Assembly: GCA_963842335.1 (NCBI GenBank)
Contig: CAWJGF010000003.1
Location: forward strand, 62,001-126,000
Origin: PALSA-600 sp963842335
Lineage (GTDB): Bacteria > Actinomycetota > Thermoleophilia > Gaiellales > Gaiellaceae
Reading direction: 5' to 3'
DNA length: 64,000 nt
Shown here: positions 41,807 to 50,800 of the stretch, one piece after another
Layout of the letters: the number at the start of each line of letters is the position of its first letter
Position numbering within the stretch: the first letter of the stretch is position 1
Notes under the pieces: model-generated
Told to the model about the DNA's origin: nothing
The model's input: only the letters and a program-made list of their open reading frames with translations
Databases searched by the model: none
Made by a program: the position numbers and the translations under genes

Positions 41807-44800
41807 ATGAGCGCGCATGCCGCACCGGCCCCCGGCGGTCGCACGCTCTCGGTTGCGGGACGGTCATATCCGGTCTTGCTGCCCAAGCTGAGCGATCCCC
41901 GCCTGCACCTGGCGGCCACGATCATCTCACTGCAGGTGATCGGCCAGGTCGGGTTCCACTTCCAGCTCTCGATCGCCCAGATCCTCGTCTCGCTCCTGAC
42001 GTGCGCCGTCCTGGAGGTCGGGATCACCCTCCGCCAGCAGCAGGTGCTGATGTGGCCGGCGAGCGCGCTCCTGACGGGTAACGGCGTCGCGTTCATCCTG
42101 CGCGTTCCGGGCACCCGGCACGGCGACTGGTGGAGCATGAAGGGCTGGTGGATCTTCGCCGGCACGTCCGCCGTGGCGCTGCTCTCCAAGTACCTGATCA
42201 AGTGGCGCGGCAACCACATCTTCAACCCATCGAACATCGGCCTCGTCCTCTGCTTCCTGATCCTCGGCCGCGGTCGTGCCAACCCGCTCGACTTCTGGTG
42301 GGGCCCGATGTCCGTCTGGCTCGTCCTTGCGCTGGCGGTCATCCTCGCGGGCGGGTTCCTGATCCTCTCGCGCCTCAAGCTCCTGTGGCTCGCGATCTCC
42401 TTCTGGATCACGTTCGCGGCAGGGATCGGGGTTCTCGCACTCTCGGGGCACACGATGCTCGCGCGCTGGCACCTCGGCCCGATCACGGGCTTCCATTTCT
42501 GGATCGTGCTCGTCACGTCGCCGGAGGTGCTCGTGTTCCTGTTCTTCATGATCACCGACCCGAAGACGGCACCACGTTCGCCGACGCACCGGATCATCTA
42601 TGCGGTGTCACTCGGGCTGCTCGCATCGCTGATGATCGCGGCGGCGACGACGGAGTTCGCGAGCAAGGTGGCGCTGCTCTCTTCGCTGGCGGTCGTGTGC
42701 GTAGCGATACCGATTCTGCGGCGCTTCCCCATCCCGGTCGACCGTCGGCTCGCACTGCTGGCGGCGCCGGCCGTGCTCGCGGCGTTCGCCGGCATGATCG
42801 TCCTGTCGCACACGAAGTCGGCCCCGGCCTTCCGCGCGCTCCCGCCCGGCATGCTCCCGCCGATCACGATCCTCGCGTCGCAGGGGGTGCAGACCCAGCT
42901 CGATCTCCACACGGCACAGCTGATCGCGCACGACCTGATGTCGACCGTCCACGCGACCGCCGCCGACCGGCTGACCCTGCACCTCGCCCCAGGGCGCGGC
43001 CAGAGCCCCCCGGTCGTGATCGCACAACTCGCCGGCCAGTCCTTCCAGCTGCACCAGCAGGCGAGCGGCCACTGGGCGCTCGCCGCGACAGCGCCGACGC
43101 ACCTCGCAGCGGCCGGCCCCGAGAGCTCTGCGCTCGGAGGGCTGCGGCTGACCAACCTCGCGCCGTCCCTCGGGCTCGACTTCCAGCAGGGCGCGTTCCA
43201 CTACGGCATGTCGAGCGACACCAAGGCGATGATGGGCGGCGGAGTCTGCTGGCTCGACTACAACAACGACGGCTGGCAGGACCTCTTCGCCGTCAACTCG
43301 TACTCGAGCGCCGACGCCCCGCAGTGGGAGGCAAACGGCGGCCTCCCCCGCACCGCGTTGTTCGAGAACGTCGACGGCACGTTCAAGGATGTCAGTGCCG
43401 CAACGCACGCCGACCTGGCGGTCCAGGGGGACGGCTGCGTCGCCGCGGATCTGAATGGCGACGGACACACCGACCTCGTCGTGACGACGACGAGCGGCGT
43501 CGACCTCCTCTGGAACACGGGTCATGGGACATTCACCGAGGCGCAACTCCCGGCGAACGGCTGGTACACCGGCGCAACGGTCGCTGACGTGAACGGCGAC
43601 GGCCGGCCAGATCTCTTCGTCGCCGGCTACTCCGACCTGAACCAGCCGGTGCAGAACTCGCTCGCCGGCTTCCCGACCAACGTCGCCGGTGTCCGCGACC
43701 TGCTCTATCTGAACGAGGGCGCAGGGCGTTTCAAGGAGGTCGGCGCTCAGGCGGGCCTCGAAGCGTCGAGCTTCCATCACGGGCTCGGAGCGACCTTCAC
43801 CGACGTCAACGGTGACGGTCGCCCGGACATCTACGTCGCGAACGACGAGGATCCGAACCAGCTGTACGTCAACGTGCCGTGGCCGGGCGGCGCAAGCGCC
43901 GATCCGGCTGGGCTCGGCTTCCGCTTCGAGGAGCGCGCCGCCGCCGCAGGTGTCGCCGACCCGTATGCCGGGATGGGAGTGGCCACCAACGTGACGGCGG
44001 GCGGCCGGCTAGGCCTCTTCGTGACGAACTCGCGCAACGAGCCTTCCGCCGCATATGTGCAGACCGCGACCGGCAGGTTCGCGAGCGTGCGGCAGCGCTT
44101 CGACCCGGCGCTCGGAACTGGCTTCGCCGGCTGGGGCGCGACGTGGGTCGACTTCGTCAACTCAGGCACGCCCGGCTTGCTGCTTGCCGCCGGTGCAATC
44201 CCGGTCACGAACCTCGCTGCCGACGCTGAAGCAGTGCGCGTGCTGGCGCCGGTCAGCGGCGCGGAGAACTTCGGGGATGCCAAGGGCGTGATCGCGGCCA
44301 AGGGCATCCGTCTGAACGGCCGCGGCGTCGCAGCGGCGGATGTCGCGAACGACGGGCGGATGGACATCGCAATCAACACAATCGGTGGCAAACTCGTGCT
44401 CCTGCACCCCTTCGGTCCCAGTGGGCACTGGCTCGATGTGCAGCTGTCCCGCTTTGCCCCGGGCGCGGTCGTCACCGCCGTACTGCCGGGCGGCAGGCGT
44501 TTGACGCAAACCATGCAGGCCGGCAGCAGCTATCTCTCGTCGGAGGACCAGCGCATCCACTTCGGCCTCGGCGCGGCAACTTCGGTCCGCTTGCTCACGG
44601 TGCGCTATCCATGGGGTGGGGCGAACGCGCGCCGCAATGTCGGCGCGAACCAGGTGGTGCGGATCACGGCCCCGGCGCCCGTCAAGGTCGCCGCTCCGAG
44701 AGCTGCGACCCCCGTGCTTGCGAACTGCACGCCCGCACCGTCGGGCGGTCGCTCGATCGCGCGGATCTGGAACGACGAGGCGGTCGACGTGCTCAGGCTG

Positions 44801-45952
44801 GGCGGCGCATCGGAGCCGGTCCAGGCGCGCGACCTCTTCGACCTTGCGACAGCGACCTCGCAGGCCTGGCACACGGCCGGCGGGCAGCAGGCCCGCGAGA
44901 CAGCGATTAGCTACGCCGCCTACCGCCTGCTCGTCTGGCGCGCGTCGTACGGGGCGAACGTCGACCAGGCGTTCGCGCGTCTCACCGGCCGGCTGCGCGC
45001 GCTCTGCCTCTCACCCGATTTCACCGATACGTCCGGCGGCTCGGCGGCGGAGGTCGGCAACCGCATCGGCGCGGCGGCGATCGCAGCCGGCCGGAACGAC
45101 GGCTCCAACGAGGCGCTCCACTACGCCGACCCGAGCTACACGCCGCTGAACGCACCGCTCGTCGTCGCGGTCCCCGGCTCGACCGTGCACGACGCGACGT
45201 TCTGGCAGCCGCTGGCGCTCTCGCAGAAGGCGGCCCAGGGCGGCGGCTCCGTCCCTGCCAACATCCAGACGTTCGAGAACTCACAATGGGGCGGCGTGCG
45301 CACCTTCGCACCACGGGTCAAGGCCGCCGCGCCAGGCCTCGGCGACCCGTCGAGCGCCGCCTACAAGCGGGCCGCGGTCGCAGCGATCCGCGCCACGGCG
45401 CAGTCCCCCGCGCCGGTCGTCGTCGATGCATCCCCGCTCGCCTGGAACCGAATCGCCGGGTCGCTGCCGTCCCGGGGAACCGTCGCCGCGCGCCTCGCCC
45501 GCGACGTCCGGCTCGATCTCGCGCTGAACGGGGCGCTCAACGACGCGGCAGTCTCCGCCTGGGGCGCGAAGCGCGCGTACCAGTCGCCACGGCCGATCTC
45601 GATGATCCGGTACCTCGCGTTCAACAACCAGCTGCCGCTCGTGCCCGGCTTGATCAAGCGCGTCGGCGGACAGCAGCTGGTCCTGCGCGCGGGCCGCTGG
45701 GTGCAGGGCGCCCGCTGGACCCCGCTCGCCCCCACGCCGCCGTCGCCCGGCTGGGCCTCCGGTGACAGCGCATTCGCCTACGCAGCCCACCAGGTGCTCA
45801 CGGCGTTCACCGGCCGTTCATTCGCCGCACAGGCCGCCCGGGCCGCGACGCAGGGGCTCGACCGCGGCACCGAGCTCCCGGGCGATGTCACGGCAGGCCG
45901 CACCGTCGGGACGAAGGTTGGCAAGCTCGCTGCGCGGAAGCTCGGGCGCTGA
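41807..45952 (+). CDS. UnbU-UnbV fusion with degenerate vanadium-haloperoxidase-like domain
   Basis: One 1381-residue protein with three modules. Residues ~25-340 form 10-11 membrane helices of the NqrB/RnfD-like UnbU type (FNPSNIGLVLCFLILGRG; FFMITDPKTAPRSPTHRI). Residues ~440-870 are an FG-GAP/VCBS beta-propeller with repeated calcium-type DxNxDGxxD loops (DYNNDGWQD, DLNGDGHTD, DVNGDGRPD twice), closed at ~874-940 by an ASPIC/UnbV domain. Residues ~982-1381 match the vanadium haloperoxidase/PAP2 fold with K-x6-RP at K1255 (KRAYQSPRPISMIRY). The usual SGH motif is SGD (D1320) and the vanadate-binding His region reads ELPGDVTAG. UnbU and UnbV are separate enediyne-cluster proteins elsewhere; no polyketide synthase is here. 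Function unknown. Confidence 0.85.
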   Translation: MSAHAAPAPGGRTLSVAGRSYPVLLPKLSDPRLHLAATIISLQVIGQVGFHFQLSIAQILVSLLTCAVLEVGITLRQQQVLMWPASALLTGNGVAFILRVPGTRHGDWWSMKGWWIFAGTSAVALLSKYLIKWRGNHIFNPSNIGLVLCFLILGRGRANPLDFWWGPMSVWLVLALAVILAGGFLILSRLKLLWLAISFWITFAAGIGVLALSGHTMLARWHLGPITGFHFWIVLVTSPEVLVFLFFMITDPKTAPRSPTHRIIYAVSLGLLASLMIAAATTEFASKVALLSSLAVVCVAIPILRRFPIPVDRRLALLAAPAVLAAFAGMIVLSHTKSAPAFRALPPGMLPPITILASQGVQTQLDLHTAQLIAHDLMSTVHATAADRLTLHLAPGRGQSPPVVIAQLAGQSFQLHQQASGHWALAATAPTHLAAAGPESSALGGLRLTNLAPSLGLDFQQGAFHYGMSSDTKAMMGGGVCWLDYNNDGWQDLFAVNSYSSADAPQWEANGGLPRTALFENVDGTFKDVSAATHADLAVQGDGCVAADLNGDGHTDLVVTTTSGVDLLWNTGHGTFTEAQLPANGWYTGATVADVNGDGRPDLFVAGYSDLNQPVQNSLAGFPTNVAGVRDLLYLNEGAGRFKEVGAQAGLEASSFHHGLGATFTDVNGDGRPDIYVANDEDPNQLYVNVPWPGGASADPAGLGFRFEERAAAAGVADPYAGMGVATNVTAGGRLGLFVTNSRNEPSAAYVQTATGRFASVRQRFDPALGTGFAGWGATWVDFVNSGTPGLLLAAGAIPVTNLAADAEAVRVLAPVSGAENFGDAKGVIAAKGIRLNGRGVAAADVANDGRMDIAINTIGGKLVLLHPFGPSGHWLDVQLSRFAPGAVVTAVLPGGRRLTQTMQAGSSYLSSEDQRIHFGLGAATSVRLLTVRYPWGGANARRNVGANQVVRITAPAPVKVAAPRAATPVLANCTPAPSGGRSIARIWNDEAVDVLRLGGASEPVQARDLFDLATATSQAWHTAGGQQARETAISYAAYRLLVWRASYGANVDQAFARLTGRLRALCLSPDFTDTSGGSAAEVGNRIGAAAIAAGRNDGSNEALHYADPSYTPLNAPLVVAVPGSTVHDATFWQPLALSQKAAQGGGSVPANIQTFENSQWGGVRTFAPRVKAAAPGLGDPSSAAYKRAAVAAIRATAQSPAPVVVDASPLAWNRIAGSLPSRGTVAARLARDVRLDLALNGALNDAAVSAWGAKRAYQSPRPISMIRYLAFNNQLPLVPGLIKRVGGQQLVLRAGRWVQGARWTPLAPTPPSPGWASGDSAFAYAAHQVLTAFTGRSFAAQAARAATQGLDRGTELPGDVTAGRTVGTKVGKLAARKLGR

Positions 45953-46156
45953 GTGTCCAGTACAGTCGCCGTGACCTTGCTCCAGCGGCTCCAGACTCCC
46001 ACGGCAGGCACCGTCATCGGCGCGCTGCTCATCCTGGTCGGCGGGATCGTCTACGTAAGCGGATCGCCGTCTGTCGGCACCCTGTTCTCGCTCGCCGGCT
46101 TCGGGTTCATCCTCAAGTACCGCGTTCTGCCCGCCCGCCGCGACCGCGACAAATAA
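45953..46156 (+). CDS. Small two-helix membrane protein after the UnbU-UnbV fusion
   Basis: A 67-residue protein starting at GTG directly after the stop codon of the preceding giant gene, without a single base between, so translation is almost surely coupled. Two hydrophobic helices (about 19-36 and 41-55) are followed by a basic end (ARRDRDK). No family recognised. The tight coupling suggests a partner or chaperone for the membrane module of the fusion protein. Confidence 0.6.
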   Translation: MSSTVAVTLLQRLQTPTAGTVIGALLILVGGIVYVSGSPSVGTLFSLAGFGFILKYRVLPARRDRDK

Positions 46157-46168
46157 CGAGTGCGGCTG

Positions 46169-46269
46169 TCCTCAACCTGGGTTCGCTCTTCAAGCCAGGT
46201 TGATGCGCTTCGAACCGCCGCCGCCGCCGAGAAACTCGGCAACCTGGTTGAAAACCACACCAGGTTGCG
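46169..46269. repeat. 100-bp intergenic two-hairpin repeat, copy 2
   Basis: Second copy of the element at 38698-38797, starting TCCTCAACCTGG and ending ACCAGGTTGCG. The paired CCTGG/CCAGG elements and the CCGAGAAACTC segment are shared. Here it lies between two genes on the same strand. Confidence 0.8.
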
Positions 46270-46307
46270 GGAGCGTCAGCCCGGCCGCCGAGAAAAGGAG
46301 TCATGTG

Positions 46308-46658
46308 ATGCCGCGGTATCTGATCTCGTTCGATGACGGGGCGATGGACTTCATCCCCGAGGAGGAAGGGCCCGCCGTCGCCGATGCGGCGCACGCGGTC
46401 ATCCGAGACGCGCAGGACGCCGGTGTCTGGGTGTTCGCCGGTGGCGTGTATCCCCACGACGAGGTGGACGTGAGTGTGGTGGCCCCCGACGGGACGGTCA
46501 CCGACGGCCTGGAGAGCAAGGCATACATCGCCGGAGTCACGATCATCGACGTGCCTTCCCGCGATGAGGCGCTGCAATGGGCCGCCAAGATCGCTGCCGC
46601 CTGCCGTTGCGCCCAAGAGGTCCGCGAGTTCGGGCCTGATCCGGCGGTGGGCAACTGA
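46308..46658 (+). CDS. YCII-related domain protein
   Basis: A 116-residue ferredoxin-like (dimeric alpha/beta barrel) protein with AAAAGGAG before ATG 46308. It starts MPRYLISFDDGAMDF and has the GGVYPHDEVDVSVV and GVTIIDVPSRDEALQWAAKIAAAC segments of the YCII/DGPF group. These are often placed beside ECF sigma factors, but none is here. Enzymatic role unknown. Converges on a glyoxalase-fold gene. Confidence 0.8.
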   Translation: MPRYLISFDDGAMDFIPEEEGPAVADAAHAVIRDAQDAGVWVFAGGVYPHDEVDVSVVAPDGTVTDGLESKAYIAGVTIIDVPSRDEALQWAAKIAAACRCAQEVREFGPDPAVGN

Positions 46659-46686
46659 CCGGGCCCCCGAGCGCGTTTGGGGGTCA
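46656..46686. terminator. Hairpin spanning the stops of two convergent genes
   Basis: TGACC and GGTCA arms enclose CCCCC and GGGG runs; the structure covers both stop codons. No T-tract. Weak evidence. Confidence 0.35.
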
Positions 46687-47121
46687 GCCGACTTGCTCGG
46701 CCAGCCCGATAAGAATGCCCTCGGGGCCTCGGATGTAGCAGAGCCGATACACGTCTTCGTACCGCACCACTTCGTCGACGAGCTGCGCGCCGTGCTCGCG
46801 TAGCCGGGCGAGCGTATCGTCGAGGTCGTCGACGGCAAACATGACGCGGAGGTAGCCGAGGGTGTTTACCGGGGCGTTCCGGTGATCGGCGACCACAGGC
46901 GGCGTCAGAAAGCGCGAGAGCTCGATCCTGCCGTGGCCGTCCGGCATACGCATCATGGCGATCTCGACGCGCTGGTCGCGCAGCCCCGTGACGCGCCCTG
47001 ACCAGTCCCCTTCGATCGTCGCCCGCCCCTCGAGTTCGAGGCCGAGCTCGGCGAAAAACGAGATCGCGGCATCAAGCGACTCCACCACGATGCCCACGTT
47101 GTCCATCCGTTGGAGCGCCAC
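46684..47121 (-). CDS. VOC-family (glyoxalase-fold) protein
   Basis: A 145-residue vicinal-oxygen-chelate protein: two beta-alpha-beta-beta-beta modules, with VGIVVESLDAAISFFAELG at the N-terminus and VMFAVDDLDDTLARLREHG in the second module, ending YIRGPEGILIGLAEQ, where the Glu is the typical second-module metal ligand. Similar proteins act in lactoylglutathione lyase-like or resistance reactions. Alone on its strand. Confidence 0.87.
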   Translation of the reverse strand: MALQRMDNVGIVVESLDAAISFFAELGLELEGRATIEGDWSGRVTGLRDQRVEIAMMRMPDGHGRIELSRFLTPPVVADHRNAPVNTLGYLRVMFAVDDLDDTLARLREHGAQLVDEVVRYEDVYRLCYIRGPEGILIGLAEQVG

Positions 47122-47187
47122 GCGGCCATTGTCGCGGATCGCGAAGCGCCGATGAATTTTCGGTGCGCTACCGGTCTTTACTGCGTA

Positions 47188-47209
47188 CGGACCCGTAAGC
47201 GCGGGTCCG
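47188..47209. promoter_or_regulatory. Perfect 8-bp hairpin in the leader of the FMN-binding protein gene
   Basis: CGGACCCG and CGGGTCCG around TAAGCG, 29 nt before ATG 47239. Could be an operator or a small leader structure; no riboswitch fold is evident. Confidence 0.35.
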
Positions 47210-47238
47210 CTGATACCCCTGATCGACAGGAGCCCTCA

Positions 47239-47760
47239 ATGACGCAGCCAGTGACTGAGCTCGACCCGCGGTTCAGCGACCCGACCGCGGTCGCGGCCGA
47301 CTGGGACCAGACTCGCCGGACGCTCGAAGACGCCGAGTTGTTCTGGATCGCGACCGTCCGAGCGGACGGTCGGCCGCATGCGACGCCACTCGTCGGTGTC
47401 TGGCTCGATGACGCGATCTATTTCGCGACCGGCTTCGGCGAGCAGAAGGCCGTGAACCTGAGAACCAACCAGAACGTGATCCTGATGACCGGTTGCAACG
47501 ACTGGGAGCGAGGGCTCGACGTCGTGGTCGAGGGCGAGGCCGCCCAAGTGATCGACGAGAGCCTCCTCAAGCGGCTTGCAGCGGCCTGGGAGACGAAGTG
47601 GGACGGCCGTTGGCGCTACGAAGTGCACGAGGGTGGCTTTCGGAACGAGGCTAACGCCGACGCGATCCTCGTGCTCTCGGTGAAGCCGACTAAGGTCCTC
47701 GCGTTCGCCAAGGGCACCTTCGGGCAGACGCGCCACCGGTTCAAGCGGGACGCAACGTGA
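47239..47760 (+). CDS. Pyridoxamine 5'-phosphate oxidase-fold flavin/F420-binding protein
   Basis: A 173-residue split beta-barrel protein with ACAGGAG before ATG 47239. The strand pattern ELFWIATVRADGRPHATPLVGVW, then AIYFATGFGEQKAVNLRTNQNVILMTG is typical of the PPOX class, many actinobacterial members of which bind F420 or FMN. Its stop overlaps the start of the peptidase E gene by 4 nt. Substrate unknown. Confidence 0.88.
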   Translation: MTQPVTELDPRFSDPTAVAADWDQTRRTLEDAELFWIATVRADGRPHATPLVGVWLDDAIYFATGFGEQKAVNLRTNQNVILMTGCNDWERGLDVVVEGEAAQVIDESLLKRLAAAWETKWDGRWRYEVHEGGFRNEANADAILVLSVKPTKVLAFAKGTFGQTRHRFKRDAT

Positions 47761-48431
47761 AGCTTCTTCTCACATCCGCCGGCATCAAGAACCCGAGCAT
47801 CCACGACGCACTGGTGGAGCTGCTGGGCAAGCCCACGGCCGAGTGCGACGCCCTCTGCATTCCCACGGCGTTGTACGGGCATCCCTGGGCCGGCCCTCGC
47901 CAGGCGTGGCGGTGCATCAGTGGGCAGGAGACCGGCACTCCCACGGTCGGACTCGGCTGGAAGTCCATGGGAGTGCTGGAGCTCACCGCGCTCCCGAGCC
48001 TCGACGAGGAGCGCTGGGTCCCGCTTGTCCGAGAGACGGACGTCCTGCTGGTCGAGGGCGGCGATGCGACGTACCTGTGCCACTGGATGCGGCAGAGCGG
48101 ACTCGCAGACCTCCTGGTGACGCTGCCCGAGATGGTGTGGGTCGGGGTGAGCGCCGGAAGCATGGTGATGACCCCCCGGATCGGTGACGACTTCGTGATG
48201 TGGCCGTCAGCGCCAGACGACCGCACCCTGGGGATCGTCGACTTCTCGATCTTCCCGCACCTCGACAACCCGGACCTGCCGTCGAACACGATGGCCACCG
48301 CAGAGGAATGGGCGGCCCGCTTGTCGGGTCCGGCGTACGCGATCGACGACGAGACCGCCTTCAAAGTGGTCGACGGTACCGTCGAGGTCGTCTCCGAGGG
48401 GCACTGGAAACTGCTCACGCCCGAGGACTGA
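47757..48431 (+). CDS. Peptidase E-like serine hydrolase (S51 family)
   Basis: A 224-residue alpha/beta protein of the class I glutamine amidotransferase-like fold. The nucleophile elbow GVSAGS places the catalytic Ser at residue 132; LLVEGGDATYL upstream and FPHLDNP, with the likely catalytic His, downstream match S51. Known members cut Asp-X dipeptides or cyanophycin; this one lacks clear features to choose between them. Translationally coupled (GTGA) to the PPOX-fold gene. Confidence 0.85.
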   Translation: MKLLLTSAGIKNPSIHDALVELLGKPTAECDALCIPTALYGHPWAGPRQAWRCISGQETGTPTVGLGWKSMGVLELTALPSLDEERWVPLVRETDVLLVEGGDATYLCHWMRQSGLADLLVTLPEMVWVGVSAGSMVMTPRIGDDFVMWPSAPDDRTLGIVDFSIFPHLDNPDLPSNTMATAEEWAARLSGPAYAIDDETAFKVVDGTVEVVSEGHWKLLTPED

Positions 48432-48611
48432 GACCTGCCCAGCGTGCGCGAGCACACCCTTTGACGAGGCAGGCTCGCGATCGCTCCCACAGTTCGCGGG
48501 AGCTGTACATCCGGTCTCGATCGTGTAACGGAACGGGTCGGGTGGCGACGCCGGTTCAGAGTGAGCTACTAGGGTGGGTTGTCGCTTGTTCCTCGAAGCA
48601 AGGAGGCTGTT

Positions 48612-49310
48612 GTGAGCGCTCCCCCGAATATCGTCTTAGTACATGGCGCGTGGGCTGACGGCTCGTGCTGGAGTGCGGTGATCGAGCGTCTACAGTCAGA
48701 TGGGTTCAACGTGACGGCTCCTCAGTTGCCGGAGACTTCGCTTGCCGCTGACGTCGCGAGGCTGCGGCAAGTCCTGTCGCGCCAGAGCGGGCCGACCGTC
48801 GTCGCCGGCCACTCCTACGGTGGCCAGGTCATGACTGCCCTCGGCGAGGATGCCCCCAACGTGACTGCGCTCGTCTACATCGCTGCGTTCGGGCTCGATG
48901 AGGGCGAGTCGATCGGTGCGCTGCTTGCGCAGGGTCCGCCCACTCCGGCGCTGGCGCACCTCGACATCGACGACCAGGGCTTCGCATGGATTCCCGAGGA
49001 TGACTTCGTCAACCACTTCGCCGGTGACATCGAACCGGCCAAGGCGAAGGTCATGTATGCCGTGCAGCAGGCTCTGCACACGTCCACCCTCGGGGATGTG
49101 ATGGGCGTCCCGGCGTGGAAGTCCTTGCCGTCGTGGTATCTCGTCGCCGCGGCTGACGAAGCGATTCCGCCCGAGGCCGAGCGGCAATTCGCCGAGCGCA
49201 TGGGAGCAACGACGATCGAGGTCGACAGCGGCCATGTCGCGATGGTCTCTCACCCGGATGAGACCGTCAGGCTCATCGAAACCGCTGCAGGAGCGCTCGT
49301 CCCAGGATAG
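48612..49310 (+). CDS. Alpha/beta hydrolase (salicylate esterase-like)
   Basis: A 232-residue hydrolase with AAGGAGG before GTG 48612. The oxyanion-hole motif is VHGAWADGSCW, the nucleophile elbow GHSYGG, and the catalytic His lies in SGHVAMVSHPDE. This arrangement matches the small esterase group of plant SABP2-like and bacterial homologues. A 180-bp gap upstream includes a possible TAGGGT hexamer at about 48570 but no other gene. Confidence 0.9.
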   Translation: MSAPPNIVLVHGAWADGSCWSAVIERLQSDGFNVTAPQLPETSLAADVARLRQVLSRQSGPTVVAGHSYGGQVMTALGEDAPNVTALVYIAAFGLDEGESIGALLAQGPPTPALAHLDIDDQGFAWIPEDDFVNHFAGDIEPAKAKVMYAVQQALHTSTLGDVMGVPAWKSLPSWYLVAAADEAIPPEAERQFAERMGATTIEVDSGHVAMVSHPDETVRLIETAAGALVPG

Positions 49311-49408
49311 GTCCGAAGGCGTCACTGCCCGCTGCGCCGCTGTTCATGAAGACATTCCGACGGGTGGAGGCACAGGTACCACCCTCTCGGCGACTCTCGT
49401 CGCTTCGT

Positions 49409-50638
49409 CTAGATCTCCGCCGGTGTCGACCCGGCCGTGGCGGAACTCGTCTCGACGGCTAGTTGCCTCGGACGAAGCACGCCCGCGGCCAACGCAATGA
49501 CTCCCACCAGAGCGGCGACGACACAGAACGACGTGGTCAGCGACGACGCCGAGGCGATGCCGCCGATCACACCGGGTGCGATGAGGCCGCTCGCGTAGGC
49601 GACGACTGCGACGCCGGCAATGCTGCGCGCGGGATGGGCGCCCACGCGCCCGGCCGCCGCGAACACGAGCGGGACGACGACGGCGAGGCCGATCCCGAGC
49701 AACGCGAAGCCGAGGAGGCCGACCGCAAGGCCCGGCGCTAGCACGACCGCGATGGCGCCGACGAAGGCGCACGCCCCTGAGATGCGGACGGTACGGACCG
49801 GTCCCAGCCTGCGGATCACACGGTCGCCTATGAGTCTGACCGTCGCCATCGCCACGGCGAACGCCGAGACCGCGAGCGCTGCGACGCTCGCCGAGCCACC
49901 AAGCTCGTTGCGGATGTAGAACGCCGACCAGTCGGTCCCTGCCTGTTCGCCGAAGACGGCGCATAGACCGACGAGCCCGATCAAGAAAACGGGGCGGGTC
50001 GGAAGCGCGAAGCGCGGCGGCGCAGGCGCGTCGGTCGTGGTCGGGTCCTCGATCAGCAGCTGCGCGACTGCGGCGCCGACCGCCGCGAGGACGAGCGCCT
50101 CGACCGCGAACTGGACCCGGGTATCAATGCCGGCGCGGGACGCGAGGGCCGAGACAGCCGACCCGACCAGGACACCCACACTCCAAAACCCGTGCAGGCT
50201 CGACATCACGGACCGGCCGAACAGCTTCTCCACCAGGACGCCCTCCGCATTCATCGCCATGTCCGCGAGCCCCGCGACCGCGCCGAAGACGACCAGGACG
50301 GCGCAGAGCGCCACGAGCGACGTCGGCAACGCCGGCAGGACGAGGCACGCAGACCACGCAACGATCGTGGCCGTGACGAACGGGCGCAGCGCGAAGCGGT
50401 GAGCGAGACGACCAGAGAAGGGCATGGCGAGCAGGGCGCCGATTCCCGGCATGAGCAGAGCGATGCCGAGATGGCCAACCCCGACACCGACGTGCGATGC
50501 GATCCACGGAATGCGGGCCGCGAAGCTGCCGGTGACGCAGCCGTGCACCGCGAACACCACCGCCGTCCCGCGTCGCGCACGCCGGACGTCCGGAGCGGAC
50601 GCAGCCCGATCCGGTGTGGACGTCGCGGCCGCGATCAC
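49409..50638 (-). CDS. MFS transporter (FucP/YbjJ-like)
   Basis: A 409-residue membrane protein with about 12 hydrophobic helices. The N-terminal VFAVHGCVTGSFAARIPWIASHVGVG and the ADMAMNAEGVLVEK segment are typical of the YbjJ-like group of the major facilitator superfamily. The start GTG 50638 lies 6 nt after TAGTCT. Single gene; cargo unknown. Convergent with the esterase gene. Confidence 0.9.
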   Translation of the reverse strand: MIAAATSTPDRAASAPDVRRARRGTAVVFAVHGCVTGSFAARIPWIASHVGVGVGHLGIALLMPGIGALLAMPFSGRLAHRFALRPFVTATIVAWSACLVLPALPTSLVALCAVLVVFGAVAGLADMAMNAEGVLVEKLFGRSVMSSLHGFWSVGVLVGSAVSALASRAGIDTRVQFAVEALVLAAVGAAVAQLLIEDPTTTDAPAPPRFALPTRPVFLIGLVGLCAVFGEQAGTDWSAFYIRNELGGSASVAALAVSAFAVAMATVRLIGDRVIRRLGPVRTVRISGACAFVGAIAVVLAPGLAVGLLGFALLGIGLAVVVPLVFAAAGRVGAHPARSIAGVAVVAYASGLIAPGVIGGIASASSLTTSFCVVAALVGVIALAAGVLRPRQLAVETSSATAGSTPAEI

Positions 50639-50644
50639 GGTCCG

Positions 50645-50650
50645 AGACTA
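50645..50650 (-). promoter_or_regulatory. -10 hexamer for the 49.4-50.6 kb MFS gene
   Basis: TAGTCT on the minus strand with 6 nt to GTG 50638. Confidence 0.5.
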
Positions 50651-50800
50651 TCCAGCGCCGGTCGATACGGTCTGCGCGCGAGCGACGTCAACCCACGCGG
50701 TGGAGAACGAAAACCGGATCCCTGGCTCGGTATCAACGCGCAGTCAGGCGCAAGCACCGCGGTCTGCGGCAGTGGTCCGCAGGGACGCCAGAACGGTTGC

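Noticed and set aside
41807..45952. Enediyne biosynthetic cluster
   Set aside because: UnbU and UnbV modules suggest it, but there is no enediyne polyketide synthase, thioesterase or UnbL nearby, so only the modules are reported.
49362..49384. GGGTGG/CCACCC hairpin between the esterase and MFS genes
   Set aside because: A 6-bp stem with an 11-nt loop is too weak to call a terminator from sequence alone.
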